A DNA stretch of 64,000 bases from Lithodes maja (lineage: Eukaryota; Arthropoda; Malacostraca; Decapoda; Lithodidae), in NCBI GenBank assembly GCA_037953745.1, contig JBAKBP010003078.1, positions 1 to 64,000 on the forward strand. The letters are read 5' to 3'. The stretch's first letter is position 1. Each line of letters starts with the position of its first letter. The notes under the pieces were generated by a model. It worked only from the letters and a program-made list of their open reading frames with translations, was not told where the DNA came from and did no database searches. Shown in pieces: positions 53,560-63,649 of the stretch. The position numbers and the translations under genes are program-made.

Positions 53560-54320
53560 CATTAATATACACATCTATCACTATTTAAATGTAATACAAC
53601 CATACACAGTGCTATTACATATTATTTGAACATAATATAGGATGCTCTTTCCTTTAAACCATTTTCTATATCTATTCACGAAAAATATAGGCCTAGCCTA
53701 GGCAGCGCTACCGGTACGTACGAATTTATCAGTTCGAATTTTGATCAAGAGTGGGATTAGGCCTAGGCCTAGCCTAGGGCTTAACATGGGATACTGTTTG
53801 GGGGTTGGGAATAGACTGAGGCTGCTTTAGGCCTAATTAGGTAAAAATAGTCAAATCGAGACAATTGCACAGCCTATTATGCAAATATTTTACCAATCTA
53901 TAATAGGGGCCTAGGCCTAGAGTGATCAAGCTAATAATTGTCTACCATTTGGGAAGAGTCAGTCAAGGAATAGCCTAGATGTGGAAATGATAATATTCAA
54001 GGACACTAGTGCGACGTTATGAGAAACAATTTATTAGGGAAAATAGGCACCAATAGATTCTCCATATTTTTCTCCATATAGTCCGTATGGAGGATTTTCG
54101 TTATCAACAAATTGAAAAATACCCACGTCACAGACAAATACACCAAAAATCTAAGTCAAAGTGGGGGTGTGGGGGCGGCAGCCCCCACCTATAATACTAG
54201 GTTAGGTTAGGTAAGGTTGTTAGGTTAGGCTAATGTCCTTTCAAAGGGGTATAGGGTAGTAAACACTAGGATAGCCTATACCCGGCCAGAGGTAAGAAGA
54301 AGAAGAAGAAGAGTCCTGAA
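53560..54320. other. Unrecognised stretch with small repeats
   Basis: CCTAGGCCTAGCCTAGG-type palindromic text at 53690-53920; a fragment of MITE family E at 53928-53990 (GGGAAGAGTCAGTCAAGGAA); the shared repeat at 54160-54298. TACATATTATTTGAACATAAT at 53618 also occurs at 47377. No gene. Confidence 0.5.
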
Positions 54321-56231
54321 ATATAATAATAATAATAATATTTATTCAGTCAGCAAATTACAGAGTTGGTACCACATAGTTTGTTACAAATATGACATGT
54401 ACCAGCCTTGCATAATTCCAACTAAGGATAGCCCAATAAGGCCGTTAGGCGTATTTCCATTGGGGTCCTTGTGGGATTAGGTTAGCTGGGGAAAAGGGGA
54501 GGATAAAGAAATAGATACTTTAGAGAAAGTATTTCTAGGGGGTTATTTTAAGATACCTTACATCCTATAGTAAATATCAGTAATCCGTAATCAGTAATCA
54601 TTTCAGTTTGGTTTGTCTATCTCTTATGTCGTATTTAGTAGTAGACATAAGCTTGGTGCTCCCTTCTCGCAGCTGTCCGGTTCAGGTGTTCCTTCAGGCT
54701 ACGTCTGAAGGAATACAGTGTTCTCTGTTCACGGACTGACTGGGGTAGGTCGTTCCAGTCTTTGATGGCAGTGAAGAAGAATGTTTGCTTACCCTGTCCT
54801 TGGATTCTCGGGACCTTAAAATTAAACATCATGTTTCTTGTATTATGTCCACTCCTCTCATTTGCTTTAACAAAATCATTCTGTAGATACTCTGGAGCTC
54901 TGTCATAGAAAATTTTGAAGGCATTAGTTAGCCTCATTTGTTTGGCCCTGTCAGAGACATTGAGCATACCTAGTGACTGAAGTTGTTCCTGGCCAACATG
55001 TGATCTGGGTCCTAGTTTCAGCATGAACCTAACCATTTTATTTTGAGTGACCTGAAGTTTGTGCTGTGCTGATTTAGATGATGCAGAGTACCAGGATGAC
55101 ACAGAATAGTCAAAATGACATTGAACAAGCGCTTGGCAGAGGGTCTTTTTGGTCGCCGCGGGCAAGCATCCCACCTGTCTATACAGGTATTTTATACGTG
55201 CTCTACACTTACTCAGGATAGATTCCAAAATTGTTTCACCTGACAAACTCGCGTCCAGTTTCAGTCCGAGATATTTAACTTGTGACACTGTTGTTATAGG
55301 AATATCATTACAGTTGACCGAGAAGCCCACAATGTCTTTCAGTTTGCGTTTTGTTCCACATAAGATGGCTTCTGTCTTGCCCAGGTGAAGAGATAGTCTA
55401 TTGTCCACTAGCCATTCACTACATGATGCTAGTTCTTTGGAAAGTGAAGCGGCAATACTTATTGGGTCTTTTCCTGAAACCAGAAGCACGCTGTCGTCTG
55501 CATACAGTAATAATTTACATGAGACGCTCAGTTCCATGTCGTTCACATAACAGAGAAAGAGTAAGGGACCAAGGATGCTTCCCTGCGGGACCCCACAGTT
55601 AATTGGCATCGGATCAGATATATTATCATCAATTTTGACTCTTTGGGTTCTACCACTAAGATAAGATTTAAACCAGTTCACAGACCCTATGCCCATAGCT
55701 TGTAGTTTATTACATAGGATATCATGGTCTACTGTGTCAAACGCTTTTTGTAGATCAAGAAGAACCATACCGGTGTAGTTACCTTTAGACATTTCTTTAC
55801 GAATGTGATCCGTTAAGTGGATGAGACAGGAGTCTGTCGAGTACATGCATCTGAAACCTGATTGAAACTTATAGAATAGATCATTTTGTTTGAGGTAGTG
55901 TTCAATTTGGGTGTATACCGCTCTTTCAAGGATTTTAGATACAATACATAATATGCTAACTGGTCTGTAGTTGCCAACTTCTAGTTTATTTCCTTTCTTG
56001 AATAGAGGGGTTACAATAGCTTCCTTCAGTTCAGCAGGTACTGTGTTGGTGTTAATTGACAAGTTGATGATGTGGGTTAGGGGGCCTGCTATACCAATGG
56101 CTCCATCTCGTAGAAATTTGGCAGGAATTTTGTCTGGTCCTGTGCTCTTCTGTACATTTAGGTTAGACAGCTCGTCAAAAGTGTATTTTGGTGTAACATT
56201 TTGCAATCTAAATGTGTTCGGGTGTATGTCT
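54321..56231 (-). mobile_element. CR1/L2-like LINE, 5' part cut off by an LTR element
   Basis: Minus-strand 3' part of a LINE with a (TAA)n-type tail at 54324-54345. The coding frame is open from 56231 (directly at the LTR boundary) to the stop at 54635. No endonuclease remains: it should lie on the far side of the inserted LTR element, beyond the window. Confidence 0.88.
54635..56231 (-). CDS. Reverse transcriptase of the CR1/L2-like LINE, intact frame, interrupted at its 5' side
   Basis: About 530 codons without a stop. RT motifs in order: KSTGPDKIPAKFLRDG, NYRPVSILCIVSKILER, LLDLQKAFDTVDH, INCGVPQGSILGPLLF, LLYADDSVLL and VKYLGLKLD, then the usual tail with YLYRQVGCLP and DWNDLPQSVR. No RNase H. 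There is no Met start: the frame runs into the LTR at 56231, so this is the middle of an ORF. Confidence 0.92.
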
Positions 56232-58019
56232 TGTGACGCACCCAGTGCGTGGCAACTTAACCTGATTGTACTCCTTGGTACTCCACTGTATCGACACGGG
56301 GCGGGGCCGTGTACCGTGTTCGCTGCTTATATTGAGTGTGACAACGTATAACTATGTTCTTTGTATCTCTGCAAAGGTCTCGTCATTTGCTAACCAGTGG
56401 TGGGTTTTGTTTTAAGCCATGTCGAGACCTTCCATTTAATATGTAGTATCAATAGAGAAGTTGATAGATGAGATAATAGGAATTCAGAGAGAGAGAGTGA
56501 GTTAGACTTCAGAGCGAGAGGGTAGCAATGGTTGCCAGACGTATGGACCGGTTGGCAGCCCTGCGCTTATAGCTAGGTGCGACAGGGTTGGTAGTACATT
56601 GCCGCCTGCATATGCTGCCTGGCTGCCCATGTTGTCGTACTGCACATTGCATGGAGGCTCGCTGTGTGTTCCATGATCAGGTTGCCTAGAACCTTTGAGA
56701 TTCTAACATCCCTTGCCCTCTCTCCCAATTTCTCACGGTTGCACTCTTTCTCTCTGACGACATTACTCTCATTTCATTCTTCTCTCTATTTAAATGCATA
56801 CCCTTCCCTTGAGGTCCTAAAGGAGTTTCAGCACTCACCTCTCGTATTACTCTTAGGACAAGCATATATTTACATGTATTAGATTTAAGGGGTTAATGTG
56901 AACAGCGATCTTCTTGATGAGGATAGTTGGTGAACGTTCTACATGTTCACGAGTTATATGCCCAGCTCATCATCCAATTTGTGACTAGACTAGTGCCATG
57001 TGTAAGAGCCCGACCATGCCCAGGAGTTGTCTGTAGAGGGGCGAGGACTTAGCCTTGATTTGCCTACCGAGCCAGGAGCGACTGTAGTACCAGAGACTAC
57101 AGCTCGCTCGTAGTGCCGGTATAGTAGAGTAACGTAATTTATCTGTCCTTGTGTTCTCTACAGTCTTTTCCTGGGTTCTCGCTTTCGGTGCTGGGACTCG
57201 TTGTTCCTGTGACTTGGCCTGCTAGCTAGAACACATGGGGATGATGAGTGGGTGATATCTTTATTTTACTATGCATTGCAGCTCTCTTTAAGTTTATGTA
57301 TATAACACTTTACAATACACATTACTCACACACAAGACAACACTATTAATACTTTCATGTATCAATTAACTGCACTGTCGTTTTGCTGCTGTGTCCGGAG
57401 TTCTGTTGCGTAGGGCGCATACAGACTCAGAGGGGAGACAGAGTGAGAGAAGCGAAGTAGCCTATGCGGTAGTAGGCTACCGGCGCAGTACTGTTGCCTG
57501 CAACCTTTTAGTTATTCCAAGTATAGATTCATTATTACAATAAGTGACTACTATTTATGTTCCTTCCATGTGTATTATTAGGTATCTACTGGATCATGAA
57601 CATCTTGTATGCTACATGCTAGTGCATGTTAGTAGGGGACAGTTATTCTAGTGCACGCGCTTTCAAGTAGGCGTGTACATTTGTCATTTAGCATTTCACT
57701 GTCATACCTTTAGCCTGCTTCTATTCTACATTATTAGAGGCTTAATATTAACGTAGTTTCTTGAGTATTGCATTTCTTTAGTAATAACGTAACCTATAAA
57801 TGTCTGAGGGAGTTTAGCCTCATAGCCTACCCCTGTTGTACACTTTCGCCGAGTTAAGGTACCTCGTTACCATAGACGATAACTCTGTAGGGCGTTGGTG
57901 CTTTTGTTGTCTGGAGCATATAGTATTTGGGACTGGAATCGAGCGTGTCGTTGTCACATAAGCCATTTCTGTCCTACGATCAAGAATCCCGAATATGTAT
58001 TGCCGATCCAGCCGTAACA
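56232..58019 (+). repeat. 5' LTR of Gmr1-like element, ~1.79 kb
   Basis: Starts TGTGACGCACCCAG. The first 350 bases are confirmed by the 3' LTR. The end at ...CCGTAACA (58019) is inferred from TG...CA termini and the PBS-like sequence 3 bases later. Contains no ORF I would support. Confidence 0.75.
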
Positions 58020-58022
58020 AAA

Positions 58023-58040
58023 TGGCGACCTTGCACAAGA
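58023..58040 (+). promoter_or_regulatory. Probable primer-binding site
   Basis: TGGCGACCTTGCAC three bases after the inferred LTR end. TGGCGAC-type starts are frequent for PBSs in Ty3/Gypsy elements; the cognate tRNA is not assigned. Confidence 0.55.
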
Positions 58041-58262
58041 TTCAGTAGTATCCTATCACATGTTTTTTGGAGAACTATTCTATGCTACCTAGTAGAGCTG
58101 GCTAGAATTTTCTTGCATATTGGAGGAATTTTTATTGTGTCATTATTGTATTGGTGGACTTGCAGATTGTTTCGTTGGGGGTGTCTAGAGTAGAGTCATT
58201 CAAGCATCTTTAACATTTTGTGAGTCGAGACTGCAATTAGTAATAAGCACTTCTTTTTTTTT

Positions 58263-61200
58263 ATGAACAGCAATTGTATAACCAGCACTATGTCTAATGA
58301 CTCATCATTTACGAGGGAGGATAACACGGTACAGCCTAGTAACCAGCAAGTACAACAGATGTTTAGGGAGGGGAGTGTTATAAGTGGAGAGAGGGATGCC
58401 CGGGCATTTTTGCAGACACCTTTGACCGAACAGCGCCTGCAGGCTATTGATTGTTACGGTCTTCGCTGTTTAGCCACGGTTTTGGGGCGGGACTGTCCTG
58501 ACAGTTGGCCCAAGAAGAATTTGGTGGCATGTTTGTTGGGTGATGGCGATGGGGCGGTGGGTGGAGTGGGGTCTTGGGGGGTTCCCTCCAAGCCTCCATT
58601 CCACTCTACCCCTGAGCTGGGCCCTCAGCCAGCGAGTCTTAGCACGATGCAGCAGGAGGGTTCTCAAGGGCAAGCTGGCTTACCCGTAAACACGTCTCGG
58701 TGTGGATCCCCCATTTTGTGCTCTCCCCCCCCAGGCCTGTCTCCTGAGATGTTATTTCAGCTAGAACTAGCTAAGTTTAAGCTGCAGGAGACTCGGATAC
58801 AGATACAACAGGCTAGTATAGAACGCATAGAGGTTGCTAGAATCCAAGCCAATCAGGATGCAACCAGGTACCAGGCTGAAATGGATGTCGAGAAGTCTAG
58901 AGTAGAGACCACGGGGCGTCATCTCGGTGGTGGGCACCGGGTTACAGACTCACTTTCGCATTTAATTAAGTTAGTACCCGCATTTGATGAGACAGCAGTG
59001 ACTGAGTTTTTTGCTCGTTTCGAAAAGAAGTGTCGTGAGTATGACTGGCCGGAGGTTAAATGGGCATCATTAGTTTCATCACGTCTAGTGGGTAAGGGGT
59101 TGAAAGCCTACGATGCACTGTCACTGGATGAGAGTGTAGTGTATGGACTGGTGAAGGAGGCTGTGCTCCGGGCCTACGAACTGCAACCCGAAACTTATAG
59201 ATTGAAGTTCCGTGGCGTGAATAAGAAGAGCGACGTCAGTTTTATGGAGCACGCACGGGACTTAACAGATGCAGGTAATAACTGGTTTCGGTCCGAGCAC
59301 GCAGAGTCGGCTGAGGAAATTAAGCAACTTTTCTATCTGGAACAGTTTTACAAATGCACTGGAACCGATCTAACGCTGAACATTAAGGAAAAATGTCCCA
59401 AGACAGTAGGGGAGGCTGCCAAGATGGCAGACCTCAGATTATCATTGATTCGTGGTTGCGGTGCCGCTCAGAGGGCTGAGTCAGGGCAGAAGGGGCGCTA
59501 TACCCCACCCACCAGAGTTTTCGATAATAACACATCTTATGACACACATAACCACACTAAATGCATTGCACCTAATAACACCTACAAACACAAGCCTCTC
59601 CCGTTTACTAAAGGTCAGGCCCCTTCTTCGCCCGCACAAGGGAAGAAGCCCATTGGGGATGTGAAATGTTACAAATGTCAGAAGCTAGGCCATTATTCAC
59701 GTGAGTGCCCTAGTAACACTCCCGCTAAGCCGGTGTCATTGGTTCACAGTATCGGTGTGTCTCTGAAGGCTGCAGCAACTGCCCGGGGTAGGTTGTCAGC
59801 AGCTGAGGCACACGCGGTAAAGAAGCGTACGGAAGGCTCGACACCTGTCCGGGACACTTTCTGTGACCATCGGGGACACGGGTTTGTGAGCTGGGGGAGT
59901 GAACTACGGAGGGTTGACTTGCTGAGGGATACGGGGGCTTCGCAAACTTTGTTGAGGAACTTCACAGGGAAACCGATAAATGCGGCCAGAGTTGTTGTGG
60001 TGCAGGGTATAAATGCTACGAGGTCATACCCACTTGTGAGGTTGGAGTTGAGAGTGGGAGAGGTGTGCAGGGAGCTGGATGTAGGGATCGTTGAGTGTTT
60101 GCCAGTTGAGGGCGTCGACCTTCTTCTCGGCAACGACTTTGCGGTGCCCACTTCCGGGACTCCACCCTTAGTCGTTGCCGAGAGGGCGGCCGACGTGGAT
60201 GGTGAGAATCGGGAATGGGTTGGGAGGTGCCAACAGGATGAGATGGCCTGTGTGGTAACCCGATCTCGCTCTGCGGCTCCTGCACAGCCTAGCACTCAAC
60301 CTCGGGGACAGTGGAGGAAGGATCAGGAGAAGGTTGCTAAGGGCAGGAAAAGGGACATTGATTCTGCTGCACTTCTCGGTGATTCGGTACTTGGACCTAT
60401 AATAAACACGGGAGTTGACTCTGGCCCAGATATGGTGTGTAACAAGGCAGAGTTGGGTAAGACTTCGCGTGAGGCAAGAGCTGTAGCGAGAGCCACTAAG
60501 GCAGTAGAGCCTACTAGCCGGGGTAATGTCTTATTACAAAACCATCTTGATGCATTGACGCCCAGGGACATTAGTGAGCAGCAGCTGCAAGACGCTAGCC
60601 TAGCTCGTTATAGCAATGGTGCCATAGAGTTGGAGGAAGATGGGGATGCGAAGCCGGGAGATTTCTTTAGGCTCAACAGGATATTGTACCGCAGATTTCT
60701 AGACCCCAAATCGAAGTGGGAGGGCGGTGCGAGGGTAGTAGACCAGGTGGTTGTTCCAAATAAGTATAGAGAGTCCTTATTGTGTCTGGCGCATGATGTG
60801 CCGGTGGCGGGTCATTTGGGGGTAACCAAAACATTGGCGGCATTGGGCAGGTTTTTCTGGTGGCCTGGGGTCAAGGCTGATGTCTGTGCATGGGTGGCTG
60901 GGTGTGCGACCTGCCAGACAACGGGGAAGCCTAACCAGACCATCCCGAAGGCACCTTTGTTTCCCATACCTGTCACCGGGCCTCCGTTCAGCAAAGTTGT
61001 AGTAGATTTGGTTGGCCCTTTCCCGCCTACTAGTAGTGGCAATAAATTCCTGTTGACAATCATGGATGTGGCTACGAGATACCCGGACGCATACCCCATG
61101 AGAAACGGCTCGGCAAAGGCAGTTGTTAAAAACTTATTATTGTTCTGTTCCCGTTATGGATTTCCACGTGAGGTGCAGTCAGACCAGGGGAGCAATTTTA

Positions 61201-63368
61201 CATCCAAATTGTTCAAGCAAACCCTTCAGTTGCACGGTATATGTTCTGTAGTGTCGTCAGCCTACCATCCCGAGAGTCAGGGAGTCTTGGAGCGGTGGCA
61301 CTCGACCCTGAAGAGTATGCTACGCTGTTACTGTGCAGAACATGACACTGATTGGGATTTGGGTCTGCCGTATGTTCTGTTCGCTGCACGTGAAGTCCCA
61401 GGAGAGAGCCTGGGGTTCAGTCCAAATCAACTAGTCTTTGGCCATAATGTGAGAGGACCTTTAAGTATGGTGAAAGAGATCTGGGAGGGCGAAGAGAAGC
61501 CGGGGTCTGTACTTAAATATATCCTTGAGAGCCGGGAGAGACTTATAGGTTGCATGGCAGCGGCAGGTAATAACTTGGTTAATGCACAGGCGGTCATGAA
61601 GCACCAGTATGACGCCAAGGTGAAGCTTCGGGAGTTTTCGGTGGGTCAGGAGGTAATGTTGCTTTTACCTTTGCCTGGACACCCCCTTTCTGCCAAGTTT
61701 ATTGGGCCGTATGTGGTGGCTAAGAAACTGTCCGACCTTGATTATCTCGTTGCAACACCTGACCGTAGAAAAAAACATCAGTTATGTCATGTTAACCTCA
61801 TGAAAGAGTATGTGAGACGCCCCTCAGAGCCTCTCACTGTCCCTGTGCTGGCCTGCAGCGGCCAGGGTGGAGAAGGAGGTGGGGACAGTCATGCTGCTGA
61901 GGAGGATAGCTGGGACTGTGTCATTTCCGCGGAACAGTGGGCGGGGAATACTGAACAAGAGGCTAGGCAAGCTGTAAGTCACCTGCCTGAGCACCAGGGT
62001 GCTGCTGTCCTAGGCCTGTTCAGGTCATACCCCTCTGTTTTCGCCGAACACCCAGGTCTCACTACTCAGGTAACGCACGACGTGGACGTCGGTGATAATG
62101 TGCCCTTCAGGTCAGTGCCCTACCGTGTGCCCCCGGTAAAGTTGCCAGCTTTACGGGAGGAGTTAAAGTACATGGTTGAGAGAGGGATGATCACTGAAGG
62201 TTATGTGAAGTGGACATCACCCGTCACGTTGCAGCCTAAACCTGACGGCAAGGTGCGGTTCTGCATAGATTTTCGTAGGCTAAATGGCTTGACCACTACC
62301 AACCCTTACCCTTTGCCTCGAGTTGACGACAGCGTGGACAAGATAGGGAATGCAAAGTACCTTACTAAAATTGATCTTGTAAAAGGCTACTGGCAAGTAC
62401 CCCTGTCGGACCGAGCTAAGCAAGTTTGTGGTTTTGTGGTAGATGGCAAGACCTACCAATGTAACGTAATGCCTTATGGGCTTAAGAACGCACCTGCCAC
62501 GTTTCAGAACCTGATGAACGATATTTGTGACGAAATCCCTAACTGCACGGTCTACCTTGATGACGTGATAGTGTATGATGACAATTTTGAAAATCACCTA
62601 AGGCACTTAGAGACCCTGTTTGGGAAGTTGCACGATGCTGGGCTGGTGGTGAACCTAAGGAAGTGCGAGTTTGTAAAGGCTACTGTGCAGTATCTTGGCT
62701 TCGTGGTCGGGTTAGGCCGGGTGTGCCCCCCCCTGAGCAAGATACAGGCTATCAATATGTTTCCCAGGCCCACCACTAAGCGCCAGGTTATGCGGTTCCT
62801 AGGTATGATAGGCTATTATAGGCGCTTCATCCGGGGATACTCTACTGTCTTAGCACCGTTAACTGATCTACTGTCGAAGTCAGTGAAGTTCTGTTGGGCT
62901 GCGGAGTGTCAGAGGGCTTTCGACCTAGTCAAGCACCTGCTGTGTACACATCCGATTTTGAGAGCCCCAGACTTCTCCAGGAGTTTTCAGCTGGCGACTG
63001 ATGCCAGCGGTGTGGGTGCCGGGGCAGTGTTACTGCAGACTGATTCCGAGGGCTTGGAACACCCAGTGAGCTTCTTTTCTCGCAAGTTTAATTCGGCACA
63101 AAGGAATTACTCGACTATAGAGAAGGAGCTTCTTGCTATCGTTTTGTCGCTCAAACATTTCGAAGTTTATGTTCCAGCCTACGGCCCGGTAGTGACGATT
63201 TATACGGACCATCATCCCTTGAAATTCCTAAATCAGTTTCACAATCGGAATATGCGGTTGACCAGGTGGTCCCTAATGCTCCAAGAGTATAATCTCAACA
63301 TTCAGCATATTGCCGGGAGTGAGAACGTGATAGCAGATTGTCTATCAAGGGTTGATGATCCAGGATAG
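58263..63368 (+). CDS. Gag-PR-IN-RT-RNase H polyprotein of Gmr1-like element
   Basis: 1701 codons, uninterrupted, ATG 58263 (a second in-frame ATG is at 58290). Gag: residues ~1-500 with a SCAN-like segment ~300-395 (YELQPETYRLKFRGV ... IKQLFYLEQFYKC) and one CCHC knuckle at 469-482 (CYKCQKLGHYSREC). Protease: D556 in LLRDTGASQTLL. Integrase: zinc region H844, H851, C881, C884; catalytic D915, D974, E1010 (spacing D-35-E); a GPY/F-like module (KFIGPYVV) ~1150. RT: D1371 (KIDLVKGYW) and YLDD 1431-1434. RNase H: D1580 (ATDASG), E1622, D1649 (YTDHHPL). All catalytic residues are present. Gag and Pol are in one frame, so no frameshift or stop separates them. Confidence 0.96.
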   Translation: MNSNCITSTMSNDSSFTREDNTVQPSNQQVQQMFREGSVISGERDARAFLQTPLTEQRLQAIDCYGLRCLATVLGRDCPDSWPKKNLVACLLGDGDGAVGGVGSWGVPSKPPFHSTPELGPQPASLSTMQQEGSQGQAGLPVNTSRCGSPILCSPPPGLSPEMLFQLELAKFKLQETRIQIQQASIERIEVARIQANQDATRYQAEMDVEKSRVETTGRHLGGGHRVTDSLSHLIKLVPAFDETAVTEFFARFEKKCREYDWPEVKWASLVSSRLVGKGLKAYDALSLDESVVYGLVKEAVLRAYELQPETYRLKFRGVNKKSDVSFMEHARDLTDAGNNWFRSEHAESAEEIKQLFYLEQFYKCTGTDLTLNIKEKCPKTVGEAAKMADLRLSLIRGCGAAQRAESGQKGRYTPPTRVFDNNTSYDTHNHTKCIAPNNTYKHKPLPFTKGQAPSSPAQGKKPIGDVKCYKCQKLGHYSRECPSNTPAKPVSLVHSIGVSLKAAATARGRLSAAEAHAVKKRTEGSTPVRDTFCDHRGHGFVSWGSELRRVDLLRDTGASQTLLRNFTGKPINAARVVVVQGINATRSYPLVRLELRVGEVCRELDVGIVECLPVEGVDLLLGNDFAVPTSGTPPLVVAERAADVDGENREWVGRCQQDEMACVVTRSRSAAPAQPSTQPRGQWRKDQEKVAKGRKRDIDSAALLGDSVLGPIINTGVDSGPDMVCNKAELGKTSREARAVARATKAVEPTSRGNVLLQNHLDALTPRDISEQQLQDASLARYSNGAIELEEDGDAKPGDFFRLNRILYRRFLDPKSKWEGGARVVDQVVVPNKYRESLLCLAHDVPVAGHLGVTKTLAALGRFFWWPGVKADVCAWVAGCATCQTTGKPNQTIPKAPLFPIPVTGPPFSKVVVDLVGPFPPTSSGNKFLLTIMDVATRYPDAYPMRNGSAKAVVKNLLLFCSRYGFPREVQSDQGSNFTSKLFKQTLQLHGICSVVSSAYHPESQGVLERWHSTLKSMLRCYCAEHDTDWDLGLPYVLFAAREVPGESLGFSPNQLVFGHNVRGPLSMVKEIWEGEEKPGSVLKYILESRERLIGCMAAAGNNLVNAQAVMKHQYDAKVKLREFSVGQEVMLLLPLPGHPLSAKFIGPYVVAKKLSDLDYLVATPDRRKKHQLCHVNLMKEYVRRPSEPLTVPVLACSGQGGEGGGDSHAAEEDSWDCVISAEQWAGNTEQEARQAVSHLPEHQGAAVLGLFRSYPSVFAEHPGLTTQVTHDVDVGDNVPFRSVPYRVPPVKLPALREELKYMVERGMITEGYVKWTSPVTLQPKPDGKVRFCIDFRRLNGLTTTNPYPLPRVDDSVDKIGNAKYLTKIDLVKGYWQVPLSDRAKQVCGFVVDGKTYQCNVMPYGLKNAPATFQNLMNDICDEIPNCTVYLDDVIVYDDNFENHLRHLETLFGKLHDAGLVVNLRKCEFVKATVQYLGFVVGLGRVCPPLSKIQAINMFPRPTTKRQVMRFLGMIGYYRRFIRGYSTVLAPLTDLLSKSVKFCWAAECQRAFDLVKHLLCTHPILRAPDFSRSFQLATDASGVGAGAVLLQTDSEGLEHPVSFFSRKFNSAQRNYSTIEKELLAIVLSLKHFEVYVPAYGPVVTIYTDHHPLKFLNQFHNRNMRLTRWSLMLQEYNLNIQHIAGSENVIADCLSRVDDPG

Positions 63369-63630
63369 TCGTGCACGGTGTGTGGGTTGAGCAGGAGTAA
63401 AATTAGGCTATCATAACGCCGTCCAAAAAGATTATAAAACAATAAAATAAACGAGAAAATTTTGTTTTAGTTTTGTAAGTCTTTATTGTTGTAGCATGAT
63501 GCATGCGATATTGTGTTTTATGTATAATTCACACTTCAGTTGTTGTGCACCTTTTGCAATTAGTGGCAGCTAAGGGTAGCAGGTCGGTTGGTTGCCTGTC
63601 AGATTTTGATAATGCTTCTAAGGTCGATTA

Positions 63631-63649
63631 TCTAAAATCTTGGGGGGGC
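63631..63649 (+). promoter_or_regulatory. Polypurine-like tract before 3' LTR
   Basis: AAAATCTTGGGGGGGC immediately upstream of TGTGACGC; the G run at the LTR edge fits the priming site for plus-strand DNA. Confidence 0.7.

Noticed and set aside
59744..60295. 183-codon minus-strand ORF within the Gmr1-like element
   Set aside because: Antisense shadow of the gag-pol ORF with no recognisable domain.
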